Shown: piece after piece, positions 54,401-61,809 of the stretch | Position numbering within the stretch: the first letter of the stretch is position 1 | How the letters are laid out: every line of letters starts with the position of its first letter | Assembly: GCF_001422545.1 (NCBI RefSeq) | Contig: NZ_LMLE01000006.1 | Coordinates: 620,972-684,971, forward strand | Reading direction: 5' to 3' | DNA: 64,000 nt | Source: Pedobacter sp. Leaf41 | GTDB lineage: Bacteria > Bacteroidota > Bacteroidia > Sphingobacteriales > Sphingobacteriaceae | Position numbers and translations under genes: made by a program | The notes under the pieces: model-generated | What the model saw: only the letters and a program-made list of their open reading frames with translations | The model's database searches: none | Told to the model about the DNA's origin: nothing

Positions 54401-55452
54401 AAAATCATCATCAACAATTAGAGTGGTATAACTGGCCGGCAGAATTTAAAAAAAGGGAAACCAAAAAAATCGATGTTTTTCGTAGCGAATTTACTGAAGA
54501 AATTGATGAAGTAAAATGGCAGCAGTATGTATTTTTTAAGCAGTGGCATAAACTTAAAGATTATTCGAACTTAAAGGGTATTAAAATCATAGGCGATCTG
54601 CCATTTTATTTAGATTATGATTCTGTGGAAGTTTGGTCTGATCCCGAGCTTTTTAAATTGGATACTGATTTGAAACCGACATTTGTAGCTGGTGTTCCTC
54701 CTGATTACTTTAATGAGAATGGCCAATTATGGGGGATGCCTGTTTTTAACTGGACAGTACTGGAAAGCACTAATTATGAGTGGTGGATTAAAAGATTACA
54801 GAAGAATATGGAAATGTTCGATCTGCTCCGTTTAGACCACTTTATTGCTTTTTCATCCTACTGGGAAATACCTGCAGATAGAGAAAATGCTATTCATGGG
54901 AAATGGGAAAAGGGTGGGGGCGAAAATTTCTTTAGCTTAATTAAAACTAAATTTCCAGACATGCCTTTTATTGCCGAAGATTTGGGGGAAATAAGCACTG
55001 AAGTAGAGAAGCTTAGGGATGAATTTAAATTGCCTGGAATGAAAGTACTACAGTTTGCTTTTGGAAGCGATCTTTCTGCATCTTCGCATATTCCGCATAA
55101 CTTTACAAGCCAAAATTGTATCGTTTATTCTGGTACACATGATAATAATACATTAGTTGGTTGGTATGATAAAGACATTGACCAACAAACAAAGGAGCGC
55201 ATAACAATCTACTGCGGTCGCCAGATTGACGAAAAGAATATTCATCAGGAATTCATCAGACTTGCATTTTCATCAACCGCTAAAATAGCCATTTTGCCGA
55301 TCCAGGATGTTTTAGGTTTAAATGAAGAAGCAAGGATGAATATTCCAGGTAATGCAAATGGCAACTGGTTATGGCGCTTGGATCTGGAAAAGCTCAAAGC
55401 AATCAAACATTGGCTAGCAGATATTACTTCAATTTACGGTAGATCAAAATAA
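51409..55452 (+). CDS. Fusion of malto-oligosyltrehalose synthase (TreY) and 4-alpha-glucanotransferase (MalQ)
   Basis: 1347 residues. Residues 1 to about 848 are GH13_26 TreY: TSTYRIQFHKDFNFKSL, DIVPNHMAFSPKNKW, GLRIDHIDGLYDPKGYL (nucleophile Asp), IVVEKILERDEQLP, GVEDTVMFTYNRFVGHSEVG and GSSTHDTKKGEDFRAR. Residues about 850-1347 are GH77 MalQ: SAGILMHITSLPSKYGIGDFG, YWQILPLNPT, LLRLDHFIAFSSYWEIP (nucleophile), FIAEDLGEI (acid/base) and GTHDNNTLVGWY. TreY rearranges the reducing end of maltodextrin to trehalose; MalQ redistributes short maltodextrins, so the fusion recycles the products left by TreZ. Start overlaps treZ by 8 bp. Confidence 0.93.
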   Translation: MFKPTSTYRIQFHKDFNFKSLNNIIPYLQKLGIDTIYASPIFEAVEGSTHGYDVLNPLRVNPEIGTEDELLEISTKLKAAKISWIQDIVPNHMAFSPKNKWLMDVLKNGSESKYASFFDIDISNNQKLMVPFLGSDLEDAIESSALKLIKNKGEYFLNNGDSNWPINQATHERLAGKNDDEIIDKKLIKEVANEQFYRLCNWQETNHTINYRRFFTVNALICLNIQDQENFNIYHKYILELIKKDIFQGLRIDHIDGLYDPKGYLDRLRKAVGDEVYIVVEKILERDEQLPSDWPVQGNTGYDFLAMTNNLFTNQTNRGKFDEIYKEITGKNLDPKILINEKKETFLFQYMQGELNNLFDLFTDLKLFSTEEINRVKPEKLKRAIAELLIQMPVYRYYNYNFPLPENDSENLKALLDTAANQEDLKEAASALKRMFLVVPLDSDAEYNGKLSKFYQRLMQFSGPLMAKGVEDTVMFTYNRFVGHSEVGDAPDAFGFSASEFHKKMVDRQLHWPLSLNGSSTHDTKKGEDFRARINILTDLPEVWQVAVQDFISAIKNSQKLNEIYKSIHNNDFYLIFQTILGAIPYPGEDADEFDNRLIQFIEKALREAKKRSDWAEPNEEYEKLLQDFALQLIDKNEESFSIISKLLKRIADFGILNSLSQLILKFVCPGIPDVYQGTELWDLSLVDPDNRRPVDYEKRNQFIKEESSLKELWSSRYSGKIKLWLTKKLINFRKANQDVFTKGDYIPLKVEGTYHDNILAFARKYKEKYVVIAVPLGLATISISEEIVNFNWLDTQIILPKEFPASWRNIITEKDEVKDILNENISVNQLFGDLQIGLIELKNKPVERSAGILMHITSLPSKYGIGDFGAEANRFVDFLADTNQKYWQILPLNPTKVGNGYSPYSSNSAKAGNILLIDLEQLVDEGWLTVDDLNTSVLPFEDKVDFSNVEQTKFMLLKKAYKAFKKNNAENNDLGFFNFCTKESEWLNDFGLYTAIKNHHQQLEWYNWPAEFKKRETKKIDVFRSEFTEEIDEVKWQQYVFFKQWHKLKDYSNLKGIKIIGDLPFYLDYDSVEVWSDPELFKLDTDLKPTFVAGVPPDYFNENGQLWGMPVFNWTVLESTNYEWWIKRLQKNMEMFDLLRLDHFIAFSSYWEIPADRENAIHGKWEKGGGENFFSLIKTKFPDMPFIAEDLGEISTEVEKLRDEFKLPGMKVLQFAFGSDLSASSHIPHNFTSQNCIVYSGTHDNNTLVGWYDKDIDQQTKERITIYCGRQIDEKNIHQEFIRLAFSSTAKIAILPIQDVLGLNEEARMNIPGNANGNWLWRLDLEKLKAIKHWLADITSIYGRSK

Positions 55453-55463
55453 CGCGGATACAT

Positions 55464-55661
55464 TCACGCAAAGTGCTTGATGTCTTTCTTGTCCAAGTAA
55501 ACGAAAATATCATTTAAAGTGACACATCTGGTTGCTCTGATTGCAGATTTAAGTACTTCCGTTGTAATTCCAGGTTTAATGGTCCAATAAATTAGATCTT
55601 TTTCTTCGGAAATGCTTACAATTTCTGCTTTCTGGTTAGATGCTGAAGGTAGATTGTTCAT
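55464..55661 (-). CDS. Small protein of unknown function
   Basis: 65 residues from MNNLPSASNQK; an upstream in-frame ATG at 55703 would add 14 residues, mostly basic and hydrophobic, and is less likely. Features: KAEIVSISEEKDLIYWTIKPG, TEVLKSAIRATRCVTLNDIFV and a charged end. No signal peptide or known family. Convergent with the treY-malQ gene, with the stops about 11 bp apart and no obvious terminator. Confidence 0.5.
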   Translation of the reverse strand: MNNLPSASNQKAEIVSISEEKDLIYWTIKPGITTEVLKSAIRATRCVTLNDIFVYLDKKDIKHFA

Positions 55662-55820
55662 AAAAACAGTTTTTTTAGTTTTTATTAAACAATGAATAAG
55701 CAAATGGAGCTTGTAATTCTAAGTTGATAATTAATTTGTGCATTTATCTTACATTGTTAAACTTTTTTCGAAATTTTTCAAGTCAAATGTTCTCAGTGTT
55801 TTTTTATCTCTTTTGCATAT

Positions 55821-55912
55821 TTTTATCTTATTATAGATAAAAGTTGTTTAAAACCAAGCTTAATGTATTTTTAATTCTACATATTTAATTATTTTTGTCG
55901 AATTTTTAGGAG
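55821..55912 (+). promoter_or_regulatory. Leader of the cold-shock-like gene: hairpin, -7 box and Shine-Dalgarno
   Basis: TTTTATCT (55821-55828) pairs with AGATAAAA (55835-55842). TATTTTTG at 55890-55897 matches the -7 box. AGGAG at 55908-55912 is a true Shine-Dalgarno 7 nt before the ATG at 55920, unusual in this window. Confidence 0.5.
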
Positions 55913-55919
55913 TATATAA

Positions 55920-56114
55920 ATGAGTAAATTGAGAGTAGGCACTATAACCTACATTGATAGCGAGAAACAATTGGGCGTAATCGTAGATGAGAATGCTCAA
56001 GATATTACATTTAGTATGGAATTCGTTAATGGTTTTGTGAAGGTTGATGATCAGGTTTCTTTCGAAATTACCTTAGAAGATGGTTTAAAAGCCGTCAATA
56101 TTTCAATTCTTTAG
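55920..56114 (+). CDS. Degenerate cold-shock-domain-like small protein
   Basis: 64 residues. The pattern VGTITYIDSEKQLGVIVDEN, then DITFSMEFVNGFVKVDDQVS and FEITLEDGLKAVNISIL lines up with the five-strand OB fold of CspA-type proteins (GTVKWFNxxKGFGFI..VFVHFSAI..VxFEI..GPxAVNV). The RNA-contacting aromatic RNP1 (KGFGFI) and RNP2 (VFVHF) residues are replaced (KQLGVI, ITFSM), so nucleic-acid binding is doubtful. Homology is inferred by eye. It has its own leader and a Shine-Dalgarno, suggesting separate translational control. Confidence 0.6.
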   Translation: MSKLRVGTITYIDSEKQLGVIVDENAQDITFSMEFVNGFVKVDDQVSFEITLEDGLKAVNISIL

Positions 56115-56301
56115 TTAAATATTTTCTAGATCTCTTAATCACTTTCAAATCATTTAAATCGAAGATAATTTTAACTGCAATTCATCATAATTGATGTCAT
56201 GAACTCCAAATTCTAAAACTTTTTCTTATTATTGTTATTCATTATTCCCTAATATCTAATTTACGGCTCGAAAACATTTTCCACGTCCCTAAATTTTTAA
56301 A

Positions 56302-56931
56302 ATGAATCCCGAAAAAATCTATAATGCAGATAAGTGGTTAGCGTATGGCGGATTTTCACCTTTAATTACTGTCTTTCGCACCTTTCACGATTTGTCTCCC
56401 GAAATTGAACAGATCATAAACGAGCAAACATTTCCGGTAGCTTTTAGAAAAAACAAATTTATTTCATCTCCATTACATCGCAATAAATTCATCTTTTTAT
56501 TGTTAAAGGGAGTTGCCAGGGGGTATATGAAGGAGGAAGATAAAGAAATAACCACCTGGATTGCAAAGGAACATGAACTTGTGGGCAACATCAGAAACTT
56601 GTGGGATGAGCAACAGCCAACAGAAGAGTATGTACAAGCTTTGGAAGACGTAGAGGCTATTGCTGTTCCGCATGCGATGTCGAGGCAACTTTATAATAAC
56701 TTCGAAATTGCCAATTATGTAGGAAGAAAGATGACACAAATCCATTACTTATATGCCTGCGAAAGGGCTTATATATCTAGATTGCAGTCAGCTGAAAAGA
56801 GATACAAGCGTTTTTCGCAGAGCTACCCTGAACTGGTCAATCGTGTACCACTAAAATATATTGCATCTTTTCTGTGCATGCGATTGGAGACTTTAAGTAG
56901 ATTGAGGTCTAAAATCTCAGCTGAAAGTTAA
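56302..56931 (+). CDS. Crp/Fnr family transcriptional regulator
   Basis: 209 residues. Cyclic-nucleotide-binding-like beta barrel at about 20-125 (FIFLLLKGVARGYMKEEDKE, ELVGNIRNLWDEQQPTEEYVQ), the long dimer helix (LYACERAYISRLQSAEKRYK) and a compact winged helix with recognition region RVPLKYIASFLCMRLETLSRL. No conserved cAMP-binding Arg/Glu (GExALL) phrase is seen, so it is unlikely to bind cAMP classically, as usual for Bacteroidetes members. No regulated neighbour is obvious. Confidence 0.88.
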   Translation: MNPEKIYNADKWLAYGGFSPLITVFRTFHDLSPEIEQIINEQTFPVAFRKNKFISSPLHRNKFIFLLLKGVARGYMKEEDKEITTWIAKEHELVGNIRNLWDEQQPTEEYVQALEDVEAIAVPHAMSRQLYNNFEIANYVGRKMTQIHYLYACERAYISRLQSAEKRYKRFSQSYPELVNRVPLKYIASFLCMRLETLSRLRSKISAES

Positions 56932-57188
56932 TAAAGCTAATCAGTCCTTCTTATAGTCTTATTTATTCAGCCGATATTTTAAGTATTTATACGTTTTTTC
57001 AAGCCTTAATCCATTTAATTTTTACTTCCAATGTTGCAATTGTGCAGGAAAAATACGCTGATCGTTAAAAAGATAAGAATTAAATTTATATAAACTGTTA
57101 TCATTCAGTTTGTTAAGATGTGTCCAAGCTCAAATATCTGATTTTTACCATTTAACACTTCTTGATTATCTTTTTTTAAAAATTTATA

Positions 57189-57196
57189 TATATTTG
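57189..57196 (+). promoter_or_regulatory. -7 box (TATATTTG) of a candidate small RNA or ubiX leader
   Basis: TAnnTTTG match with TTG at 57162-57164, spacer 24 nt, slightly long for the consensus. Confidence 0.45.
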
Positions 57197-57199
57197 TTC

Positions 57200-57266
57200 T
57201 TACCCTTTCGAGGGTATGTTTTTCATAGGTAGATGTAGGGTCAGAACATTGTTCTGGCCCTTTTTT
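57200..57266 (+). ncRNA. Candidate small RNA or attenuator leader of about 65 nt upstream of ubiX
   Basis: After the TATATTTG box comes TACCCT-TTCG-AGGGTA (57201-57216), a 6-bp hairpin with a UUCG loop, then an intrinsic terminator: GGGTCAGAAC (57238-57247) with GTTCTGGCCC (57251-57260, one G-U pair) and six T residues to 57266. There is no convincing ORF. ubiX starts 41 nt after the terminator and has its own -7 box, so this is either a free small RNA or a conditional terminator in a ubiX leader. The surrounding 56932-57306 gap has no other feature. Confidence 0.5.
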
Positions 57267-57294
57267 ATAGTCGCTTATTCTATTTATAAAACGC

Positions 57295-57302
57295 TAATTT
57301 TG
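57295..57302 (+). promoter_or_regulatory. -7 box (TAATTTTG) four bases before the ubiX start
   Basis: TAnnTTTG match ending 4 nt before the ATG at 57307; the start codon is fixed by the UbiX fold, so the transcript would be leaderless. Confidence 0.4.
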
Positions 57303-57306
57303 TACT

Positions 57307-57876
57307 ATGAATAAAAAGAAAGTTGTAGTTGCGGTAACGGGAGCAAGCGGTTCAATTTATGCAAAGGTATTGTTTGATAAGCTGGCACAGTTAAGCGATC
57401 AGATTGCAGCAGTTGGGGTAGTGATGAGCGATAATGCTAAAGAGGTTTGGCAGTTCGAACTCGGAAACCAAGATTACAGCAGCTATCAAGACTTTACTTT
57501 TTATAATAAAAACGATTTTAATGCGCCATTCGCCTCTGGGTCAGCAAAATACGACACGATGATTATTGTTCCATGCTCAATGGGTACATTAGGTCGAATT
57601 GCTCACGGCATCTCGAATGACTTAATTTCGAGAGCTGCAGATGTGGTATTAAAAGAACGAAGAAAACTAATTGCAGTGGTTCGTGATACTCCATTTAGCT
57701 TAATCCATATCACTAATATGAAAGTGGTAACAGAAGCAGGAGGAATCATATGTCCGGCAAATCCATCGTTTTACAGCCTTCCAAAAACAATTGAAGAAGT
57801 AGCTGGAACTGTAATTAGCCGGGTGCTAGACTTAGCAGGTTTTGAGCAAGAAAGTTATCGCTGGAATGAAAAGTAA
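57307..57876 (+). CDS. ubiX: UbiX-type flavin prenyltransferase
   Basis: 189 residues. VAVTGASGSIYAKVLFDKL (nucleotide-binding loop), IIVPCSMGTLGRIAHGISND, DLISRAADVVLKERRKLIAV and AGGIICPANPSFYSLP are the UbiX/Pad1 signature. It attaches dimethylallyl phosphate to FMN to make the prenylated flavin of UbiD-type decarboxylases; no ubiD is in the window. In Bacteroidetes it may serve menaquinone or other UbiD-like enzymes. It may be read from the candidate leader upstream or its own box. mtaB starts 124 bp downstream. Confidence 0.95.
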   Translation: MNKKKVVVAVTGASGSIYAKVLFDKLAQLSDQIAAVGVVMSDNAKEVWQFELGNQDYSSYQDFTFYNKNDFNAPFASGSAKYDTMIIVPCSMGTLGRIAHGISNDLISRAADVVLKERRKLIAVVRDTPFSLIHITNMKVVTEAGGIICPANPSFYSLPKTIEEVAGTVISRVLDLAGFEQESYRWNEK

Positions 57877-57984
57877 TAGAGTTTGAAGCTTTGGTTCGAT
57901 GGAGCAGCCTGATTTCGAATGTTGATTCACTGTAATTTACTTTATATCTCAAATCTCCTATTCCAATACTCTAATCTATTTTCC

Positions 57985-57992
57985 TATCTTTG
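57985..57992 (+). promoter_or_regulatory. -7 box (TATCTTTG) eight bases before the mtaB start
   Basis: Exact TAnnTTTG match ending 8 nt before the ATG at 58001. The same TATCTTTGCAG string occurs upstream of the FUSC gene at 33045-33055. Confidence 0.45.
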
Positions 57993-58000
57993 CAGGCTCA

Positions 58001-59323
58001 ATGAAAAAGGTCGCATTTTATACATTAGGTTGTAAATTAAATTTCTCTGAAACTTCCACAATCGGTCGGTTATTTACCGATGCGGGTTATTTTGTTGTAG
58101 AATTTCAGGATCAGGCCGACATTTATGTAATCAATACTTGCTCTGTTACTGAACACGCTGATAAAAAATGCCGTAAAGTTGTTAAAGAAGCTTTAAAATA
58201 TTCACCAAATGCATTCGTGACGATTGTTGGTTGTTATGCACAGCTGAAACCGCAGGAAATTGCGGAGATTGAAGGCGTTGATATGGTGTTGGGCGCTGCT
58301 GAAAAATTTAGAATTGTTGATTTCATCACCGACTTAACGAAAAATCCTAAAGCTGTAGTTCACCAACAAAACATTGAAAAGGTAAATCATAACTTTATTG
58401 CATCATATTCTATCGGAGATAGAACCCGAACATTCCTTAAAGTTCAGGATGGTTGCGATTATCCATGCACTTATTGTACAATTCCATTAGCTCGTGGCGC
58501 TAGTCGTAGCGATACTATTGAAAATGTAGTAAGTAGAGCGAGGATGATAGCAGAAGGTGGTGTTAAAGAAATTGTGCTGACAGGGGTTAATCTTGGCGAT
58601 TTTGGTATCCGTAATGGCGAACGTGAAGATAAATTTTTCGACCTGGTTCAAGCTTTGGACGAAGTTGATGGTATTGAAAGGATTCGTATTTCCTCTATAG
58701 AACCGAATCTATTGAGCAATGAAATTATTGAGTTTGTTTCTACTTCGAAACGTTTTGTTCCACATTTTCATATCCCTTTACAATCTGGTTCTGATAAAAT
58801 TTTAGGTTTAATGCGCCGTCGCTACCGTACAGATTTGTATGTAGAACGTGTTGCTAAGATTAAGGAAGTAATGCCTCATTGTTGTATCGGTGTTGATGTT
58901 ATTGTAGGGTTTCCTGGAGAAACAAAAGAGGACTTTCTCGATACTTACCAGTTTCTGAACCAGTTAGATATTAGCTACTTGCATGTTTTTACTTACTCTG
59001 AGCGTGAATTAACAGTAGCTGCCGAAATGGCTGGTGTTGTTCCTGGAAGTCAAAGAAACGAACGGAGTAAAATGTTACATATCCTTTCCGATAAGAAACG
59101 CAGAGCTTTCTACGAATCGCAAATTGGAAGCGAAGCAGAGGTGCTGTTTGAAGCTGATCAAAAAATGGGTTACATGCATGGGTTCACCAAAAACTATGTT
59201 AAAGTACGTGCCAAATACGATCCTATCATGGTTAATGAACTTAAGGCTGTTAAGCTTTTGGAAATGACAGCTGATGGAGAAGTTGAAGTGGCTGAACTGG
59301 AAACTACATACGCACATCATTAA
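58001..59323 (+). CDS. mtaB: tRNA (N6-threonylcarbamoyladenosine(37)-C2)-methylthiotransferase MtaB
   Basis: 440 residues. N-terminal UPF0004 domain with the three cluster cysteines (YTLGCKLNFSET, NTCSVTEHADKKC, VGCYAQLKP), radical SAM motif CDYPCTYCTIPLARG, and a C-terminal TRAM-like region. It converts t6A37 to ms2t6A37 in tRNAs reading ANN codons. The GxNLGDFG and IPLQSGSDKILGLMRRRY segments fit the MtaB subgroup rather than MiaB/RimO. The ATG is 8 nt after a -7 box. Confidence 0.93.
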   Translation: MKKVAFYTLGCKLNFSETSTIGRLFTDAGYFVVEFQDQADIYVINTCSVTEHADKKCRKVVKEALKYSPNAFVTIVGCYAQLKPQEIAEIEGVDMVLGAAEKFRIVDFITDLTKNPKAVVHQQNIEKVNHNFIASYSIGDRTRTFLKVQDGCDYPCTYCTIPLARGASRSDTIENVVSRARMIAEGGVKEIVLTGVNLGDFGIRNGEREDKFFDLVQALDEVDGIERIRISSIEPNLLSNEIIEFVSTSKRFVPHFHIPLQSGSDKILGLMRRRYRTDLYVERVAKIKEVMPHCCIGVDVIVGFPGETKEDFLDTYQFLNQLDISYLHVFTYSERELTVAAEMAGVVPGSQRNERSKMLHILSDKKRRAFYESQIGSEAEVLFEADQKMGYMHGFTKNYVKVRAKYDPIMVNELKAVKLLEMTADGEVEVAELETTYAHH

Positions 59324-59738
59324 ACTGAATTTAATTTTTTAGAGCGCAATCTATAAGCTGCTTTTAAAACTACCCGGGCTATCTGCTTAATTTTTAATAT
59401 AAGTGAATGAAACAAAAAGGATATCGCTGCTATCCCGTCTATACGCCCAAAAAATTGCTATAAACTCTGGTATGATCCCCTCGTTATGCCAAGAATTACT
59501 TAGTGATGTAGTCTAAACCTGATCGAAGCGAACATGAGAAACAGCCTTTTTCTGGCTGCTGGCGAATAAAGCGTAGAGCAGGACAGAGGCAGCCGATTTT
59601 AGCCGAAGATTGCTTTCCAAATCATAACAAATCTTTAATATCGTAATAAAATCTTTCAATTTAACATGGCTTGTTAAGAGTTACGCCATACCTTTCAGCT
59701 TTGGTGTTTCTTTCCTATCTTCGCAACAAATAATTTTT
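59324..59738. other. Intergenic, hairpin-rich region between mtaB and lgt
   Basis: No gene supported. Around 59419-59435 GGATA-TCGCTGC-TATCC forms a hairpin, and near 59541-59560 CAGCC-N7-GGCTG forms another. GC content is locally higher than in the flanks. Phrases like GGATATCGCTGCTATCC resemble parts of dispersed repeats I recall from Flavobacteriia, but one copy cannot prove it. A TATCTTCG at 59716-59723 is a weak -7 candidate for lgt. Confidence 0.45.
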
Positions 59739-60887
59739 ATGTTTCCTACCGTTTCGCATTTTTTAGAATATCTGTTTGGTATTAATTTGCCATTGCCATT
59801 TAACACTTTTGGCGTTTTTGTTGCCATTGCATTTATAGCTGGTTATTGGGCCTTCACTAAAGAATTGAAACGCAAAGAAGCACTGGGAATTCTTCATCCC
59901 ATAAAGAAAACTGTTGTTATTGGTAAACCGGCTACCACATCAGAAATTATAATGAATGCACTTTTTGGCTTCATTATCGGTTACAAGCTGGTTTATGCAC
60001 TTCTAAATTATTCGCTCTTTGTTAGTGATGCTCAATCTATTTTAATGTCTACCAAGGGGAACATTATTGGGGGTTTGTTTTTTGCTGGTCTGTTTGCTTA
60101 TTGGGATTATAAAGAGAAAGATAAAAACAAGTTAGATAAGCCGAAAGAGACGCAGGTTACAGTTCATCCGTATCAGTTAATGAGTAATTTAATTGTTTGG
60201 GCTGCTATTTGGGGTTTTTTGGGTGCTAAATTTTTCGATAATTTAGAGTATTGGGATGATTTTGTTAAAAATCCAATTGAGAGATTGTTATCCTTTAGTG
60301 GCCTTACCTTTTATGGCGGTTTAATTTGTGGGGGTGCAGCAGTACTTATCATTGCCAAAAGAAATGGAATAAAACCTTTACACATGCTGGATGTTGGCGG
60401 ACCGGGTATGATGCTGGCTTACGCTGTTGGCCGTATTGGTTGTCATTTATCTGGTGATGGCGATTGGGGAATTGTAAATTCGAATCCGAAACCATTTTCT
60501 TGGTTGCCAGATTGGATGTGGTCTTACACTTATCCAAACAATGTGGTGGGCGAAGGGATTCCAATTCCGGGCTGTACTGGTAAATTTTGTAACGAGTTGG
60601 CGCAAGGCGTATATCCAACACCGTTGTATGAAGTAATTGTTTGCCTTATTCTTTTTGCATTTCTATGGAGCATCCGTGATAAAATAAAAGCACCAGGATT
60701 AATGTTCGGTATTTATATGATTTTGAATGGAATAGAACGTTTCTGTATTGAATTGATTCGTGTAAATTCAAAATATCATGTATTCGGTTTGCGGTTTACT
60801 CAGGCTGAAATGATTTCTACCTTCTTAGTGTTAGGCGGTATTGCCTTAAGTATTTATGCTTTAAGAAATAAGAATAAACTCGCCTAA
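59739..60887 (+). CDS. lgt: Prolipoprotein diacylglyceryl transferase Lgt (Bacteroidetes long form)
   Basis: 382 residues, longer than the about 290 of E. coli Lgt. About seven hydrophobic segments. The phosphatidylglycerol-binding signature is in the form GRIGCHLSGDGDWGI, which replaces the usual GRxGNFxNxE, as in other Bacteroidetes Lgt proteins. GGLFFAGLFAYW and SGLTFYGGLICGG are further family segments. It transfers diacylglycerol to the lipobox Cys of lipoproteins such as the SusD and OmpA proteins here. Followed after 60 bp by an inositol-phosphatase-like gene. Confidence 0.9.
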   Translation: MFPTVSHFLEYLFGINLPLPFNTFGVFVAIAFIAGYWAFTKELKRKEALGILHPIKKTVVIGKPATTSEIIMNALFGFIIGYKLVYALLNYSLFVSDAQSILMSTKGNIIGGLFFAGLFAYWDYKEKDKNKLDKPKETQVTVHPYQLMSNLIVWAAIWGFLGAKFFDNLEYWDDFVKNPIERLLSFSGLTFYGGLICGGAAVLIIAKRNGIKPLHMLDVGGPGMMLAYAVGRIGCHLSGDGDWGIVNSNPKPFSWLPDWMWSYTYPNNVVGEGIPIPGCTGKFCNELAQGVYPTPLYEVIVCLILFAFLWSIRDKIKAPGLMFGIYMILNGIERFCIELIRVNSKYHVFGLRFTQAEMISTFLVLGGIALSIYALRNKNKLA

Positions 60888-60947
60888 AATCCTTTCCAAA
60901 AATTCATTTTAAATCCAACAACCTTGCTAGGTTTTTGTTAAACAGCT

Positions 60948-61739
60948 ATGAATTACGAATTACTATGCAATAAAGTAATATCCATTGTAAGGCTTACAGG
61001 AAATTTTATCCGTAAAGAGTCGATGCAATTTGATGCTACAAAAATTGAATACAAAGGGTTAAATGATATGGTTTCCTACGTTGATAAAACTGCGGAGCTG
61101 AAATTGGTTCAAAACCTTGAAAAATTAATTCCCGATGCTGGCTTTATAACCGAAGAGAAAACTATTTCGAGAGAAGGTAAAAGCCATACCTGGATTATTG
61201 ATCCGTTAGATGGAACAACGAATTTTATTCATGGCATACCTGCGTATGGAATAAGTGTAGCACTTTACGAAGATGGTTTGCCTGTTATTGGTGTAGTTTA
61301 CGAACTCAACAGGGGTGAGATGTTTTACTCGTATAAAGGTGGAAAAGCTTTTTTAAATAAGAAAGAGATTCAGGTTTCTATAAATCCTGATTTAAAATCC
61401 AGTCTTTTAGCCACAGGTTTTCCTTATTACCAGTTCGATAAGCAAGCTCAGTATTTGAAGTTGCTGGAAGAAATGATGCAAAAAAGCCACGGCGTGCGTA
61501 GGATAGGAGCAGCAGCGATAGATTTAGTTTATACGGCCTGCGGCCGTTTCGATGCATTTTTTGAATACAATTTACAACAGTGGGATTTTGCTGCCGGATG
61601 TTTTATCGTTCAGCAAGCTGGCGGAGAGGTTTATGATTTTTCTGGCGGAGATGAATACTTCACAAAAAGAGAAATTCTAGCCACTAACGGTAAGTTGACC
61701 AAAGAAATATCAGAAGCCATTAAAAGGCATTTCAGTTAA
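60948..61739 (+). CDS. Inositol monophosphatase family protein (SuhB-like)
   Basis: 263 residues. Metal site WIIDPLDGTTNFIHGIPA, the Glu pair in FITEEKTISR and the C-terminal QQWDFAAGCFIVQQAGG are the Li-sensitive phosphatase signature. It removes phosphate from myo-inositol-1-P or related sugar phosphates, or acts in ribosome biogenesis like SuhB; which is not determinable. Bidirectional terminator 13 bp after the stop. Confidence 0.93.
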   Translation: MNYELLCNKVISIVRLTGNFIRKESMQFDATKIEYKGLNDMVSYVDKTAELKLVQNLEKLIPDAGFITEEKTISREGKSHTWIIDPLDGTTNFIHGIPAYGISVALYEDGLPVIGVVYELNRGEMFYSYKGGKAFLNKKEIQVSINPDLKSSLLATGFPYYQFDKQAQYLKLLEEMMQKSHGVRRIGAAAIDLVYTACGRFDAFFEYNLQQWDFAAGCFIVQQAGGEVYDFSGGDEYFTKREILATNGKLTKEISEAIKRHFS

Positions 61740-61752
61740 ATAAAAAGAACAT

Positions 61753-61794
61753 AAACAATAAAAGCTCATTTTGAAAAGTGAGCCTTTATTGTTT
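61753..61794. terminator. Bidirectional terminator between the SuhB-like and nfu genes
   Basis: A 16-bp stem with one mismatch (61753-61768 with 61779-61794, core GCTCA / TGAGC) has A and T tracts on its flanks and serves both converging genes. Confidence 0.8.
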
Positions 61795-61809
61795 GATAAA
61801 TATGCTTAG

